Under the pieces are notes generated by a model. The model made no database searches. It had not been told where the DNA came from and saw only the letters and a program-made list of their open reading frames with translations. Below, piece by piece: positions 26,188-34,464 of a stretch of DNA of 64,000 bases. The stretch comes from UBA9339 sp964535195. GTDB taxonomy: Bacteria > Pseudomonadota > Gammaproteobacteria > UBA9339. The position numbers and the translations under genes are program-made. Where the stretch lies: contig CAZHSI010000006.1 in NCBI GenBank assembly GCA_964535195.1, forward strand, positions 11,884-75,883. The letters are read 5' to 3'. How positions within the stretch are numbered: the first letter of the stretch is position 1; every line of letters begins with the position of its first letter.

Positions 26188-26787
26188 ATGGCGATGGAAA
26201 ATAAGTTAATGTCATTAACAACTAAGCAGCAAGAACTATTAGAATTTATTAAGAGCTTTATTAAGAAACATTCTTTTTCTCCTACGCAGCGGGAGATCAA
26301 GGATGCTCTAAATATATCCTCATTTTCTTATTTAAATAAAAGTCTCAGGAGATTAGAAGATCTAAAACTTATTAAACGTAACCAAACTAGAACCAAAAAC
26401 AATATTTCGTTATTACATCATCCGTATACTTTGCCGCTTTTAGGCAAAATTGCGGCAGGTTCGCCTATCGAGGTTATTCCTCAAGTAGAGGAGGTTAATA
26501 TTTTGGGTGATAATCGTTATTTACTTAAGGTTAAAGGCGACTCAATGATTGAGGAAGATATTTATGATGGCGATTTAGTAATATGCGAAAAATGCCAAAA
26601 CGTCCCTAATGGTACAATTGTTGTAGCCCTAGTTAATCGCCATGAAGCAACATTAAAGAGATTTTTTTATGAGAAGGGAAAAGTTTATCTCAAACCGGCA
26701 AATAAATGTCATAAGGTACAGATATATAGCCCAGAAGAAGTAGAAGTTCAGGGAAAATATATCGGGATAATAAGATTAAATAACTAA
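26188..26787 (+). CDS. lexA: LexA-type self-cleaving repressor
   Basis: 199 residues. The N-terminal winged-helix part (LTTKQQELLEFIKSFI..FSPTQREI) resembles the LexA DNA-binding domain. The peptidase S24 part has the A90-G91 cleavage site (GKIAAGSP), the catalytic Ser in KGDSM (S119) and the Lys in EATLKRF (K157). It could be the cellular LexA or a phage or mobile-element repressor. Its place inside an accessory island and a rather diverged recognition helix leave this open. The start is uncertain: ATG at 26188, 26194 or 26209; the last gives the typical LexA N-terminus. Confidence 0.82.
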   Translation: MAMENKLMSLTTKQQELLEFIKSFIKKHSFSPTQREIKDALNISSFSYLNKSLRRLEDLKLIKRNQTRTKNNISLLHHPYTLPLLGKIAAGSPIEVIPQVEEVNILGDNRYLLKVKGDSMIEEDIYDGDLVICEKCQNVPNGTIVVALVNRHEATLKRFFYEKGKVYLKPANKCHKVQIYSPEEVEVQGKYIGIIRLNN

Positions 26788-26842
26788 TTTTTAAACCCAT
26801 TATTGATGGGTATATTCAAGCCATGAGGGCTTGTTAATTGCT

Positions 26843-26990
26843 CAAGGATGAGCTCTGATTTCATGCGGTCTTTCGCGGTGACAAAGCAATGAGGAGCTAT
26901 TAAGGGGGCAGAGGAGTGTTTTTTTCTCTGACCTGGTGATGGGTTTCATAACCCATAGCGAGGCTAAATTTGATTGAACAAATTAACTTA
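26843..26990. repeat. Dispersed palindromic repeat, copy A2
   Basis: It shares GCGGTCTTTCGCG, CAAAGCAATG and a terminal hairpin with the copy at 31812-31925. Here the last hairpin reads ATGGGTT-TCAT-AACCCAT, a different sequence with the same fold, so the structure rather than the sequence seems conserved. Confidence 0.5.
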
Positions 26991-27008
26991 AAAATGTGAG
27001 AATAAGCT

Positions 27009-28955
27009 ATGTTAACATCAGCTGAACAAAGAGATGAAACAGTAGTAGATGAAGTACCAATTGACCAGAATCCTGGCAAAGCTCTTAGCGATAAGATTCC
27101 AGTTACGGTTAGAGTGCGATGGAAGTTACTTATTGGTGGTGACCACCATACCATTATCCCACCAACTTCTAACCATACGACCTGGATTTTAGGTGTGCAG
27201 CCGAACGAAACGGCATTAAGAAAAGTGCATGCCGAAGTAGGAAAAGCGTTAAAGATGAGAGTGCCTCTTCATGTGGTCAATATGCTTCATGACGATGAAA
27301 GGCTTATTCGAGATCAAGATAAAAAAAGATTACAGGATAGGGGGATACTGAGCGAAATATTTAGGCGCCCATTATTTGATCATGGAGTTGTGGATGTAAC
27401 AACTGGTAAGAATCAAACTATTAGGGGGATGAAAGCTTTTCAGGAAAACTTTTATCCTGCTTTTAATACTGTTCCATATACTACCGCATTTTACTGCCAT
27501 TGTATGGCTGGTAAATCTCGTAGCTTTATTGAAACTATAACTTTTCTATCTTTTTATCCTGATAAAGACAAGAATAAACTATTTGATTTTTCCAATTGGC
27601 CAGAAGACATGGTGGCTAAAATTCCTCAAGATCTACAAGATCGCTTAAAAAATAACCCTGCTTTTAGCGATCTTGCTGAATTTGTAAAACTCCAGCGTCC
27701 GGATGTTAAGCCGATATGGAAGATGGATGGTGATCAGGCTGGTTTTTTGGGATTAATGTCATTAGAAAAATGGGCAGGGCCAGATGCAGCAAATAGTATG
27801 GCAACTAGAGTAAAAGGTCGACTTTATAAAGATGCTCAGAATATTGGTTTGATGTTGAAGGCGCCGGTAGATCGCGGTTTTAGAGATGAACAAGATTTGG
27901 CAGAACAATATGAAAAATTTATAATAGCTTACAAGACCTTTCAGGAGCGGCGAAGCGTTAATTTATTAATGGCGATGGTGGTTCCTATAGAAAATGAGGT
28001 GGTTGACGGTGTTTATAACCAAATAGAAGTATTCGATGCTAATTTTGCAAAACTAAAACCTAGCGCACAAGCTCGGTGCGCAATTTTAATGCAAAAATTA
28101 GAGGATGCAGGGATTGCTTGGTGTCCAGCTAATAGCAGAGTGGCTAAGGACTACGCTCGTCAAGTTGTGCTTAATGGTGCAGGAAAACTTACTATTGGCG
28201 ATCAAGTTGAGCTTTTGCGAACTTTCGGTGCTTTTCCCGGTGGAATTAGCTATGACAGTGTTGTAAATCAAGCTTTGGGATCAAGGCTTAATGTTATAGG
28301 AAGAATTAAACGAGCACTAGTTGGTGGTGGGGTTAACCGCCATAATGTTGGTATTCAACTTGCAGAATTACAACATATTGCTGCTCAAAGAGGGATTAAA
28401 ATTGCTGCTATCGAAAATGCTTTATCAGGAAACAAACTAAGTAAAGCAGAAAAACAAGCATACCAGGTGCATTTAAGTAAGTTAACAACTAATCAAGGTA
28501 CCATAGTTGATTCTATGGTGGTTTTAGAACATGAAGTAAAAAAAAAGGCAACCCTTGATGAAAAAGAGGCTCTACGGCAATTTAAAACTTGGTTTTATGC
28601 GGTGAAAAACCGTCTTTCACCAGAAGATAAACAGAGGCTAGTTCAGCAATTTATGTTTGACTCTAAAACCCATAATCCAGGGAATCCAGAGCGACTGGCT
28701 GTAGTGCTTGGTGCTTGTACACAAAACGATTTGGGGGGAGAAGCTAATCCTGAAAGTTTATATAATAAGCTATTAGTACAATACCCGAGAACCAGTAATA
28801 CTCTTCTCGCTAATTTAATCGCTTACTTGCCAGCAAAACATGGGCCGAGGTGGATTTACGCTAAACCTAATAAAGATAGGCAAAAGAGGGAAGGAGAACG
28901 GGGAATACAGCAGGAAAGGAAAGTAGATACAAGCCCAGGTGGACCCGAAATGTAG
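27009..28955 (+). CDS. Protein tyrosine/dual-specificity phosphatase-like protein, candidate effector
   Basis: 648 residues with no signal peptide. Residues 164-172 read HCMAGKSRS, the HCxxGxxRS signature of Cys-based phosphatases, with nucleophile C165 and phosphate-binding R171, followed by a helix as in the PTP loop. Tyrosine phosphatases of this type are used by intracellular bacteria as injected effectors. The C-terminal 450 residues are helical and unassigned, with a basic tail. The gene stands alone between lexA and radC and has only a weak ribosome-binding site. A phosphoinositide phosphatase is an alternative. Confidence 0.72.
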   Translation: MLTSAEQRDETVVDEVPIDQNPGKALSDKIPVTVRVRWKLLIGGDHHTIIPPTSNHTTWILGVQPNETALRKVHAEVGKALKMRVPLHVVNMLHDDERLIRDQDKKRLQDRGILSEIFRRPLFDHGVVDVTTGKNQTIRGMKAFQENFYPAFNTVPYTTAFYCHCMAGKSRSFIETITFLSFYPDKDKNKLFDFSNWPEDMVAKIPQDLQDRLKNNPAFSDLAEFVKLQRPDVKPIWKMDGDQAGFLGLMSLEKWAGPDAANSMATRVKGRLYKDAQNIGLMLKAPVDRGFRDEQDLAEQYEKFIIAYKTFQERRSVNLLMAMVVPIENEVVDGVYNQIEVFDANFAKLKPSAQARCAILMQKLEDAGIAWCPANSRVAKDYARQVVLNGAGKLTIGDQVELLRTFGAFPGGISYDSVVNQALGSRLNVIGRIKRALVGGGVNRHNVGIQLAELQHIAAQRGIKIAAIENALSGNKLSKAEKQAYQVHLSKLTTNQGTIVDSMVVLEHEVKKKATLDEKEALRQFKTWFYAVKNRLSPEDKQRLVQQFMFDSKTHNPGNPERLAVVLGACTQNDLGGEANPESLYNKLLVQYPRTSNTLLANLIAYLPAKHGPRWIYAKPNKDRQKREGERGIQQERKVDTSPGGPEM

Positions 28956-28971
28956 TTTTTTTATATTTACT

Positions 28972-29640
28972 TTAAATTATATCACTCAAAGAAGCATAGT
29001 TATTATTACCGATAATGATGTGATCTAATACTTTTATATCTAGCGGTCGTAAAATTTTAGTAAGTGTAGTAGTGAGATGCTTATCTTGGGGACTAGGGGT
29101 TGGCATTCCGGCTGGATGATTATGAGCAAAAATTACTCCGGCGGCATTATGTTGGAGAGCGATTTTAGCAATTTCCCGGGGATGGATGATGATATTATTA
29201 ATGGTACCGTAAAATAATTCTTCATAATGGATAACCTGATTCCTACTATTTAAAAATAGACAAGCAAAAACTTCTCTTTTATGGCTACGTAACTTTGCGG
29301 CTAAATAAGTGTGGGCAGTGTCGGCGTTAGATATAATGTTGGTATTGATCAGTTGCTCTTCTAGATGGCGGCGAGCAATCTCTAAAGATGCTTGTAACAA
29401 AGCATATTTTGCTTTTCCGATACCCGAGAAATGAAAGACCTCTTTTTTATCAGCGTCGAGTAAGTTTCGAATACCGCCAAAACCTTTGAGGAGGGTGTAG
29501 GCCAAGTCAACTGCACTTTTTCCTTTAAACCCGCGATGGATAAAGATAGCCAATAATTCAGCGTCGGATAAATTTTTAGCGCCATGATGCAACAGTTTTT
29601 CACGAGGGGATTTGGTGGTTGGCCAGCTATGAATGGGCAT
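28972..29640 (-). CDS. radC: RadC family JAB/MPN-domain protein
   Basis: 222 residues. It has an N-terminal helix-hairpin-helix region (FSGIGKAKYALL near 71-82) and the C-terminal JAMM motif FAHNHPAGMPTPSPQD, with metal ligands H173, H175 and D186. The biochemical role of RadC is not settled; the old DNA-repair assignment is doubtful. In most gammaproteobacteria it is next to coaBC and dut; here coaBC is absent from between them. It is convergent with the phosphatase-like gene, 17 bp apart. Confidence 0.93.
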   Translation of the reverse strand: MPIHSWPTTKSPREKLLHHGAKNLSDAELLAIFIHRGFKGKSAVDLAYTLLKGFGGIRNLLDADKKEVFHFSGIGKAKYALLQASLEIARRHLEEQLINTNIISNADTAHTYLAAKLRSHKREVFACLFLNSRNQVIHYEELFYGTINNIIIHPREIAKIALQHNAAGVIFAHNHPAGMPTPSPQDKHLTTTLTKILRPLDIKVLDHIIIGNNNYASLSDII

Positions 29641-29955
29641 ATGTTCCTCATAATAAATATAAATTCCGCGTAAAAAATAAAGTCGCCTAGTCGTAACTCA
29701 TGTTATGTAATAATCTAGCTTTACTAGATAGGTTATTTAGAGTTTGAGCAATATACTCTAGTTACTAGTATATCCTTCTCTCATAAGATGAGTTTGGATG
29801 CCTTGATCCTTATTATTTATGCGACAAGCCTTGATAGTTTATGGTACTGGTGGTTTGTGGCAATACCGTGATTTATCGCAAGTGCTTATTTTGTACTAGA
29901 TTCCTGTTGTCAGTACAGGTAATATTGTTTACCTAAAATTAAAGTAAATATATTT
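29641..29955. other. 315-bp gap between radC and dut
   Basis: No gene is seen where coaBC would usually lie. There is an inverted repeat near 29750-29772 (ATATACT/AGTATAT) and a weak hairpin CCTGT/ACAGG near 29902-29918. Both divergent promoters must be here; none is clear enough to mark. Confidence 0.4.
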
Positions 29956-30411
29956 ATGATAAATATTCAGTTGAAAATATTAGACCAACGGTTGGGAACT
30001 GTTTATCCATTACCACAGTATGCCACCCCTGGTTCTGCTGGTTTAGATTTGCGGGCTTGTATTGGTCAAGAATTAACCCTGTTACCTGGTATGGTAGAAT
30101 TAATTCCTTCTGGAATTGCTATGCATATTGCAGATCCTGCATATGCCGCCATGGTTTTACCAAGATCTGGTATGGGACATAAGCATGGAATTGTCCTGGG
30201 AAACCTCGTGGGATTAATTGACTCTGATTATCAAGGTGAGATCATGCTTTCTTGTTGGAACCGTGGTAGCGAGTCGTTTACTATCGTGCCAGGGGAGCGT
30301 ATTGCACAACTAATTATAGTGCCAGTATTACAAGCTAAGTTTGAAGTAGTTACAGATTTTGTAACATCAGATCGCGGAGATGGCGGTTTCGGACATACGG
30401 GGAGAAAATAA
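29956..30411 (+). CDS. dut: dUTP diphosphatase
   Basis: Trimeric dUTPase that hydrolyses dUTP to dUMP and keeps uracil out of DNA. The 151-residue protein has all five family motifs: PGSAGLDLRA, PRSGMGHKHG, GLIDSDYQGE, the PGERIAQL block and the C-terminal RGDGGFGHTG arm that closes over the active site. It is followed after 2 bp by the phosphomannomutase gene, as in Pseudomonas (dut-algC). There is no obvious Shine-Dalgarno sequence. Confidence 0.96.
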   Translation: MINIQLKILDQRLGTVYPLPQYATPGSAGLDLRACIGQELTLLPGMVELIPSGIAMHIADPAYAAMVLPRSGMGHKHGIVLGNLVGLIDSDYQGEIMLSCWNRGSESFTIVPGERIAQLIIVPVLQAKFEVVTDFVTSDRGDGGFGHTGRK

Positions 30412-30413
30412 TT

Positions 30414-31808
30414 ATGACAAGCTACAAAGTAGTTACCTCTATCGCACAAGAAATTTTTCGTGCTTATGATATTCGAGGTATTGTTGAAGAGACTTTTACC
30501 GAGGATAATATTTATACTATTGGTCAAGCAGTAGGAAGTGAAGCTTTGGAGCGTGGTTACAAAGCCCTAGTGGTTGGACGTGATGGCAGATTGTCTGGGC
30601 CGCGGTTGCTGCAAGCGTTAATTGCAGGAATCTTAGCTAGTGGGTGTGATGTTATTAATGTTGGAGAGGTAACTACACCAATTTTATATTACGCGGCGGC
30701 TATTAATGAATCACAGTCTGGGGTGATGCTAAGTGGTAGTCACAATCCACCAAACTACAATGGGATTAAGATGGTTATTGGTGGGAGTGCCATATATGGT
30801 GATGACATCCAAAAATTGTATCAAAGAATTATCAGTAAAAATCTTAAATCTGGTACGGGTAAACTGGTGCAGGTGGCAATTATTGATGATTACTTAAAAA
30901 GAATTACCAGTGATGTCAAGCTCCAGCGACCACTCAAGGTGGTTATCGATTGTGGTAACGGTGTGGGTGGTAAGATTGCTCCGCAGTTATTTCGCGCCCT
31001 TAATTGCGAGGTTACTGAGCTTTATTGTGAGGTCGACGGTAATTTTCCACATCATCATCCGGATCCTTCAATACCAGAAAATTTAGAGGATTTAATAGCG
31101 GTAGTTAAAGAAAAAAAAGCGGATATTGGTTTTGCTTTTGATGGTGATGCTGATCGTGTAGGGATAGTAACCGAAAAAGGTGAAGCTATTGCTGCTGATC
31201 GGCTTTTAATGTTTTTAGCCATGGATTTTTTAGCTAGACACCCAGGTATGGTTGTTGCTTTCGACGTAAAATGCACTAGGCATTTAGCGGATCAAATTAC
31301 TAAACATGGTGGCATCCCACTGATGTATAAGACTGGACATTCTTTAATTAAAGCTAAAATGAAAGAGTTAGGTGGCATGCTTGCTGGCGAACTTAGTGGG
31401 CATGTTTTTATTAAGGAAAGATGGTATGGTTTTGATGATGGTGTTTATGTGGCTGCTAGATTTGCTGAGATTATGGCGCGCGGGCAAAAAAGTTGTAGCG
31501 AATTATTTGTTGAGTTGCCAAACAGTGTTAATACCCCCGAGCTAAAAGCACCGATTGCTGAAGCAGAAAAATTTAAATTTATGGAAGCATTTGTAAAAAA
31601 TGCCAAATTTCCTGGGGGCAAAGTTAATACTATTGATGGTATCCGTGTTGATTATGATCATAGCTTTGGTTTGGTTCGCCCTTCTAACACTAGTCCTTAT
31701 TTGATTATGCGGTTTGAAGGAGATACTAAAGAGGATTTAGTGCGTATCCAAAGTATCTTTAAAGAGGAACTCTTGAGACTTGATCCACAGTTACAATTGC
31801 CGATTTAA
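30414..31808 (+). CDS. algC: Phosphomannomutase/phosphoglucomutase
   Basis: Alpha-D-phosphohexomutase of the AlgC type, supplying mannose-1-P or glucose-1-P for LPS or exopolysaccharide. The 464-residue protein has the phosphoserine loop GVMLSGSHNPPNYNG (S109), the metal-binding DGDADRVG, the sugar-binding GELSGHVF, and the phosphate-binding RPSNTSP near the C-terminus. Length matches Pseudomonas AlgC (463). It is co-transcribed with dut. Which sugar dominates cannot be told. Confidence 0.92.
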   Translation: MTSYKVVTSIAQEIFRAYDIRGIVEETFTEDNIYTIGQAVGSEALERGYKALVVGRDGRLSGPRLLQALIAGILASGCDVINVGEVTTPILYYAAAINESQSGVMLSGSHNPPNYNGIKMVIGGSAIYGDDIQKLYQRIISKNLKSGTGKLVQVAIIDDYLKRITSDVKLQRPLKVVIDCGNGVGGKIAPQLFRALNCEVTELYCEVDGNFPHHHPDPSIPENLEDLIAVVKEKKADIGFAFDGDADRVGIVTEKGEAIAADRLLMFLAMDFLARHPGMVVAFDVKCTRHLADQITKHGGIPLMYKTGHSLIKAKMKELGGMLAGELSGHVFIKERWYGFDDGVYVAARFAEIMARGQKSCSELFVELPNSVNTPELKAPIAEAEKFKFMEAFVKNAKFPGGKVNTIDGIRVDYDHSFGLVRPSNTSPYLIMRFEGDTKEDLVRIQSIFKEELLRLDPQLQLPI

Positions 31809-31811
31809 AAT

Positions 31812-31925
31812 TTATGCCACGCGGTCTTTCGCGTGGCAAAGCAATGGAGGATGGTCAAGGAGGAGATGCGCCTCTCCCCCTTGATCGAGCCACGTGGTTT
31901 ATACTACGTGGTGAGTCTAAACTAG
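31812..31925. repeat. Dispersed palindromic repeat, copy A1
   Basis: Three hairpins in a row: GCCACGCG/CGCGTGGC (31815-31837), an imperfect GGTCAAGG/CCTTGATC arm pair, and CCACGTGG/CTACGTGG (31890-31911). It lies just after algC and could attenuate read-through. Related copies are at 26843-26990 and, for the last hairpin, 10983-11030. Confidence 0.55.
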
Positions 31926-31990
31926 ATTTTATATTACGCTGAGTATTCTGACTATAAAAATAGGTTTCAGGGTAAAGTTACTAATAGCAC

Positions 31991-32115
31991 TATATTCCGC
32001 GTAACATGGATTTAGACAAGGCGCCCTTATTTTTTACGGTCCTCATTTATTTAAATATAAACTTCGACCTTAAAAAATAAGGGTAACAAAGTATAACTAT
32101 ATTACGCGGAGTATA
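31991..32115. repeat. 125-bp MITE-like element abutting ychF
   Basis: Terminal inverted repeats of 14 bp with one mismatch: TATATTCCGCGTAA at 31991-32004 and its complement at 32102-32115. The right arm contains GGAG, 7 nt before the ychF ATG, so the element seems to provide the ribosome-binding site. Internal sequence CCTCATTTA..AAACT recurs at 53247-53273 and 59480-59508. Confidence 0.55.
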
Positions 32116-32118
32116 TAT

Positions 32119-33207
32119 ATGGGGTTTAAATGTGGGATCGTCGGCCTACCTAACGTAGGCAAATCTACTTTTTTTAATGCCTTGACGCGCGCAAAAGTGG
32201 CAGCAGCAAACTATCCTTTTTGTACCATCGATCCCAATGTTGGCGTTGTACCGGTCCCAGACGGTCGTCTTAAAAAACTCGCGAAGCTTGATAATCCTAA
32301 ACAAATTTTACCCGCAGTCGTAGAGTTTGTTGATATTGCTGGTTTAGTTAAGGGTGCTGCCGAGGGGGAGGGTTTAGGTAATCAGTTTTTAGCTAATATT
32401 CGCGAAACTCAAGCAATTGCTCATGTTGTTAGATGTTTTGATAATGCAGATGTAATTCACGTTGCTGGTAAGATCGATCCTCGGGCTGATATCGAAATTA
32501 TTAACACTGAGTTGTCTTTGGCTGACTTAGATACTGTAGAAAAAGCGATTAATAAGGTGATAAAAGTAGCAAAAAGTGGCGATAAAGAAGCCGCGGCTGA
32601 GTTAGCTATTCTTGAAAAAATTAAAGAGTCATTGGGGAAGGGTATTCCCGTGCGTTCTAGTGGCGTTGACGTTAACTCTAAGGTGTTACGTGAGTTACAT
32701 TTATTGACTATAAAACCAGTACTTTATGTCGCAAATATGGATGAAACTGGGATAAAAAACAATCCCCATTTTGATGTAGTAACGGCGATTGCCAAAGCAG
32801 AAAACTCTACGGTCGTACCAATTTGTGCCACCATTGAAGCAGAAATTGCTTTGTTAAATGAAGAGGATAAGGATGAGTTTTTGGCTGATTTAGGTTTGGC
32901 TGAGTCGGGTTTAGATAGAGTTATTCATGCTGGTTACGATTTGTTAGGATTGCAAACATTTTTTACTGCGGGTCCTAAAGAGGTGCGGGCTTGGACAGTG
33001 TCCAAAGGGACCAAGGCGCCCCAAGCTGCTGGCGTAATTCACGGCGATTTTGAGCGTGGTTTTATCTGTGCGGAAGTTATTGCTTACGATGATTATATAA
33101 AATTTGGTGGTGAACATGGCGCACGGGAGGCGGGTAAATTGCGCTTGGAAGGAAAGGAGTACATCATGAAAGATGGCGATGTTGTACATTTTCGGTTTAA
33201 CGTTTAG
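32119..33207 (+). CDS. ychF: Redox-responsive ribosome-associated ATPase/GTPase
   Basis: Obg-family P-loop protein that hydrolyses ATP and binds ribosomes. The 362-residue protein has G1 GLPNVGKST (about 9-17), the PFCTIDPNVG switch region, DIAGLVKGA, the altered G4 NMDE typical of YchF, and a C-terminal TGS domain (TFFTAGPKEVRAWTV..ARHGDFERGF-like region). The usual upstream partner pth is missing; instead a repeat element lies directly before the start codon. Confidence 0.96.
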   Translation: MGFKCGIVGLPNVGKSTFFNALTRAKVAAANYPFCTIDPNVGVVPVPDGRLKKLAKLDNPKQILPAVVEFVDIAGLVKGAAEGEGLGNQFLANIRETQAIAHVVRCFDNADVIHVAGKIDPRADIEIINTELSLADLDTVEKAINKVIKVAKSGDKEAAAELAILEKIKESLGKGIPVRSSGVDVNSKVLRELHLLTIKPVLYVANMDETGIKNNPHFDVVTAIAKAENSTVVPICATIEAEIALLNEEDKDEFLADLGLAESGLDRVIHAGYDLLGLQTFFTAGPKEVRAWTVSKGTKAPQAAGVIHGDFERGFICAEVIAYDDYIKFGGEHGAREAGKLRLEGKEYIMKDGDVVHFRFNV

Positions 33208-33283
33208 AAACCAGCATTTCATGGTTTGATCGTTAATTTAGTACAGGGTCGATGTTTGTCGTAAAGGAAAGGAGTAGAGCGTT

Positions 33284-34162
33284 ATGCAAAACAAAAAAAT
33301 GATTTTTTTGTTTTTTTATCTTTTAATAATAAGTTGTAATGTATTTTGCGAAGATGCTGTTGATTATGATGAGGTCGCTGAGTTAGCTAAAGAGTGGGGT
33401 GTCGATGCCCAATTTTTGCAGAATGCTTTTGTTGAAATACACAATGCTGATTATGATAAAATCACTGAGTTGGCAAATCATGGGGATGTTGGCGCCCAGT
33501 ATTGGTTAGGTTCCATGTATTTCATAAAGCAAGATTATGCCAATGCGGCTAAATATTTACGTCCGGTTGCAGATAAGGGAGATGTTTATGCGCAAGCTGC
33601 ATTAGCAGATATGTATCTTGGTGGCATTGGTGTGGAAAAAAATAATGTTGAGGCGGCTAAATATTTTCGACTAGCGGCAGATAAGGGGCACGCTAAATCA
33701 CAGTATGAGTTGGGTATATTATACGCGTATGGTCTTGGCGTAGAAAGAGATTACAACGAGTCTTTTAAGTATCATCGCCTTGCTGTAGAGAATGGAGCTG
33801 TTGATTCTCTATATTGGCTAGGTGTTTTATATGGTAACGGTCAGGGTGTAAAACAAAGTTATGAGGAGGCTGTTAACTATCATCTTCGTGCCGCCGGATA
33901 TGGTAATCATGATTCGCAATATATATTAGCAGAATATCTTACCCAAGGTCTGGGTGTAAAAAAAGACCTTCATGAAGCAATCAAGTATTTAAAGCTGCTG
34001 CTGACAAAGAACAAGGAAGCTCTCGTGCCCAATTTTGGTTGGGTAGTTACTATGAATCTGGGTATGCTGCAGAGCTTGGTATCAAGCAAGATGAAAAAGA
34101 GGCAGCTAAGTATTTTCAGTTTGCTGCAGCTCAAGGATATACGGAAGCGCACCGAAAATTAG
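33284..34162 (+). CDS. Sel1-repeat protein, frameshifted (5' part)
   Basis: 292 residues in this frame. There is an N-terminal hydrophobic signal-like segment (MIFLFFYLLIISCNVFC), then about five Sel1-like TPR repeats with the pattern AxYxLGxxYxxGxGVxxDxxEAxKYxRxAA. After residue 235 the repeat pattern breaks off at a T3 run (33988-33990), and the reading continues correctly in another frame. Sel1 proteins mediate protein-protein contacts, and several in Legionella are needed for host entry. The last part of this frame (after about 33990) is therefore not native sequence. Confidence 0.7.
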   Translation: MQNKKMIFLFFYLLIISCNVFCEDAVDYDEVAELAKEWGVDAQFLQNAFVEIHNADYDKITELANHGDVGAQYWLGSMYFIKQDYANAAKYLRPVADKGDVYAQAALADMYLGGIGVEKNNVEAAKYFRLAADKGHAKSQYELGILYAYGLGVERDYNESFKYHRLAVENGAVDSLYWLGVLYGNGQGVKQSYEEAVNYHLRAAGYGNHDSQYILAEYLTQGLGVKKDLHEAIKYLKLLLTKNKEALVPNFGWVVTMNLGMLQSLVSSKMKKRQLSIFSLLQLKDIRKRTEN

Positions 34163-34407
34163 GAAATATGTATTATAATGGTATCGGTGTGGAAAGAGAC
34201 GAAGCTAAGGGGCGTGAACATCTGCGTATTTACCGTGCACTAAATCCACCTTCCCCTGGTGAGAGAGAGCGTATTCTTGCTGGTTTAGATAAATATTTAG
34301 AGGTCTTGCGGGCTAAAGCTGAGGCCGGGGATGCTAAAGCAAACCAGAGGGATTTGAAAAATGCCGAGGAGGTCATAAATGCTATTAAGAAGGGATTTAC
34401 AGGATAG
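34039..34407 (+). CDS. Sel1-repeat protein, 3' part in shifted frame
   Basis: The frame actually carrying the Sel1 repeats from about 33988 onward: KAAADKEQGSSRAQFWLGSY precedes the first ATG here, and two further repeats follow (EAAKYFQFAAAQGYTEAHRK, NMYYNGIGVERDEAKG). Restoring one T at 33988-33990 would join it to the gene at 33284, giving a protein of about 374 residues. It has no ribosome-binding site, so it is not expected to be translated alone. Confidence 0.55.
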   Translation: MGSYYESGYAAELGIKQDEKEAAKYFQFAAAQGYTEAHRKLGNMYYNGIGVERDEAKGREHLRIYRALNPPSPGERERILAGLDKYLEVLRAKAEAGDAKANQRDLKNAEEVINAIKKGFTG

Positions 34408-34419
34408 TCCGAAAGAGGT

Positions 34420-34448
34420 TAAGCGCACCAAAAATCTTGGTGCGCTTA
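34420..34448. terminator. Bidirectional hairpin terminator candidate
   Basis: A perfect 12-bp stem, TAAGCGCACCAA/TTGGTGCGCTTA, with a 5-nt loop, placed between the convergent Sel1 and GlpT-type genes. No long T run follows on either strand. Confidence 0.6.
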
Positions 34449-34464
34449 GCTGAAGAAAAACAAC

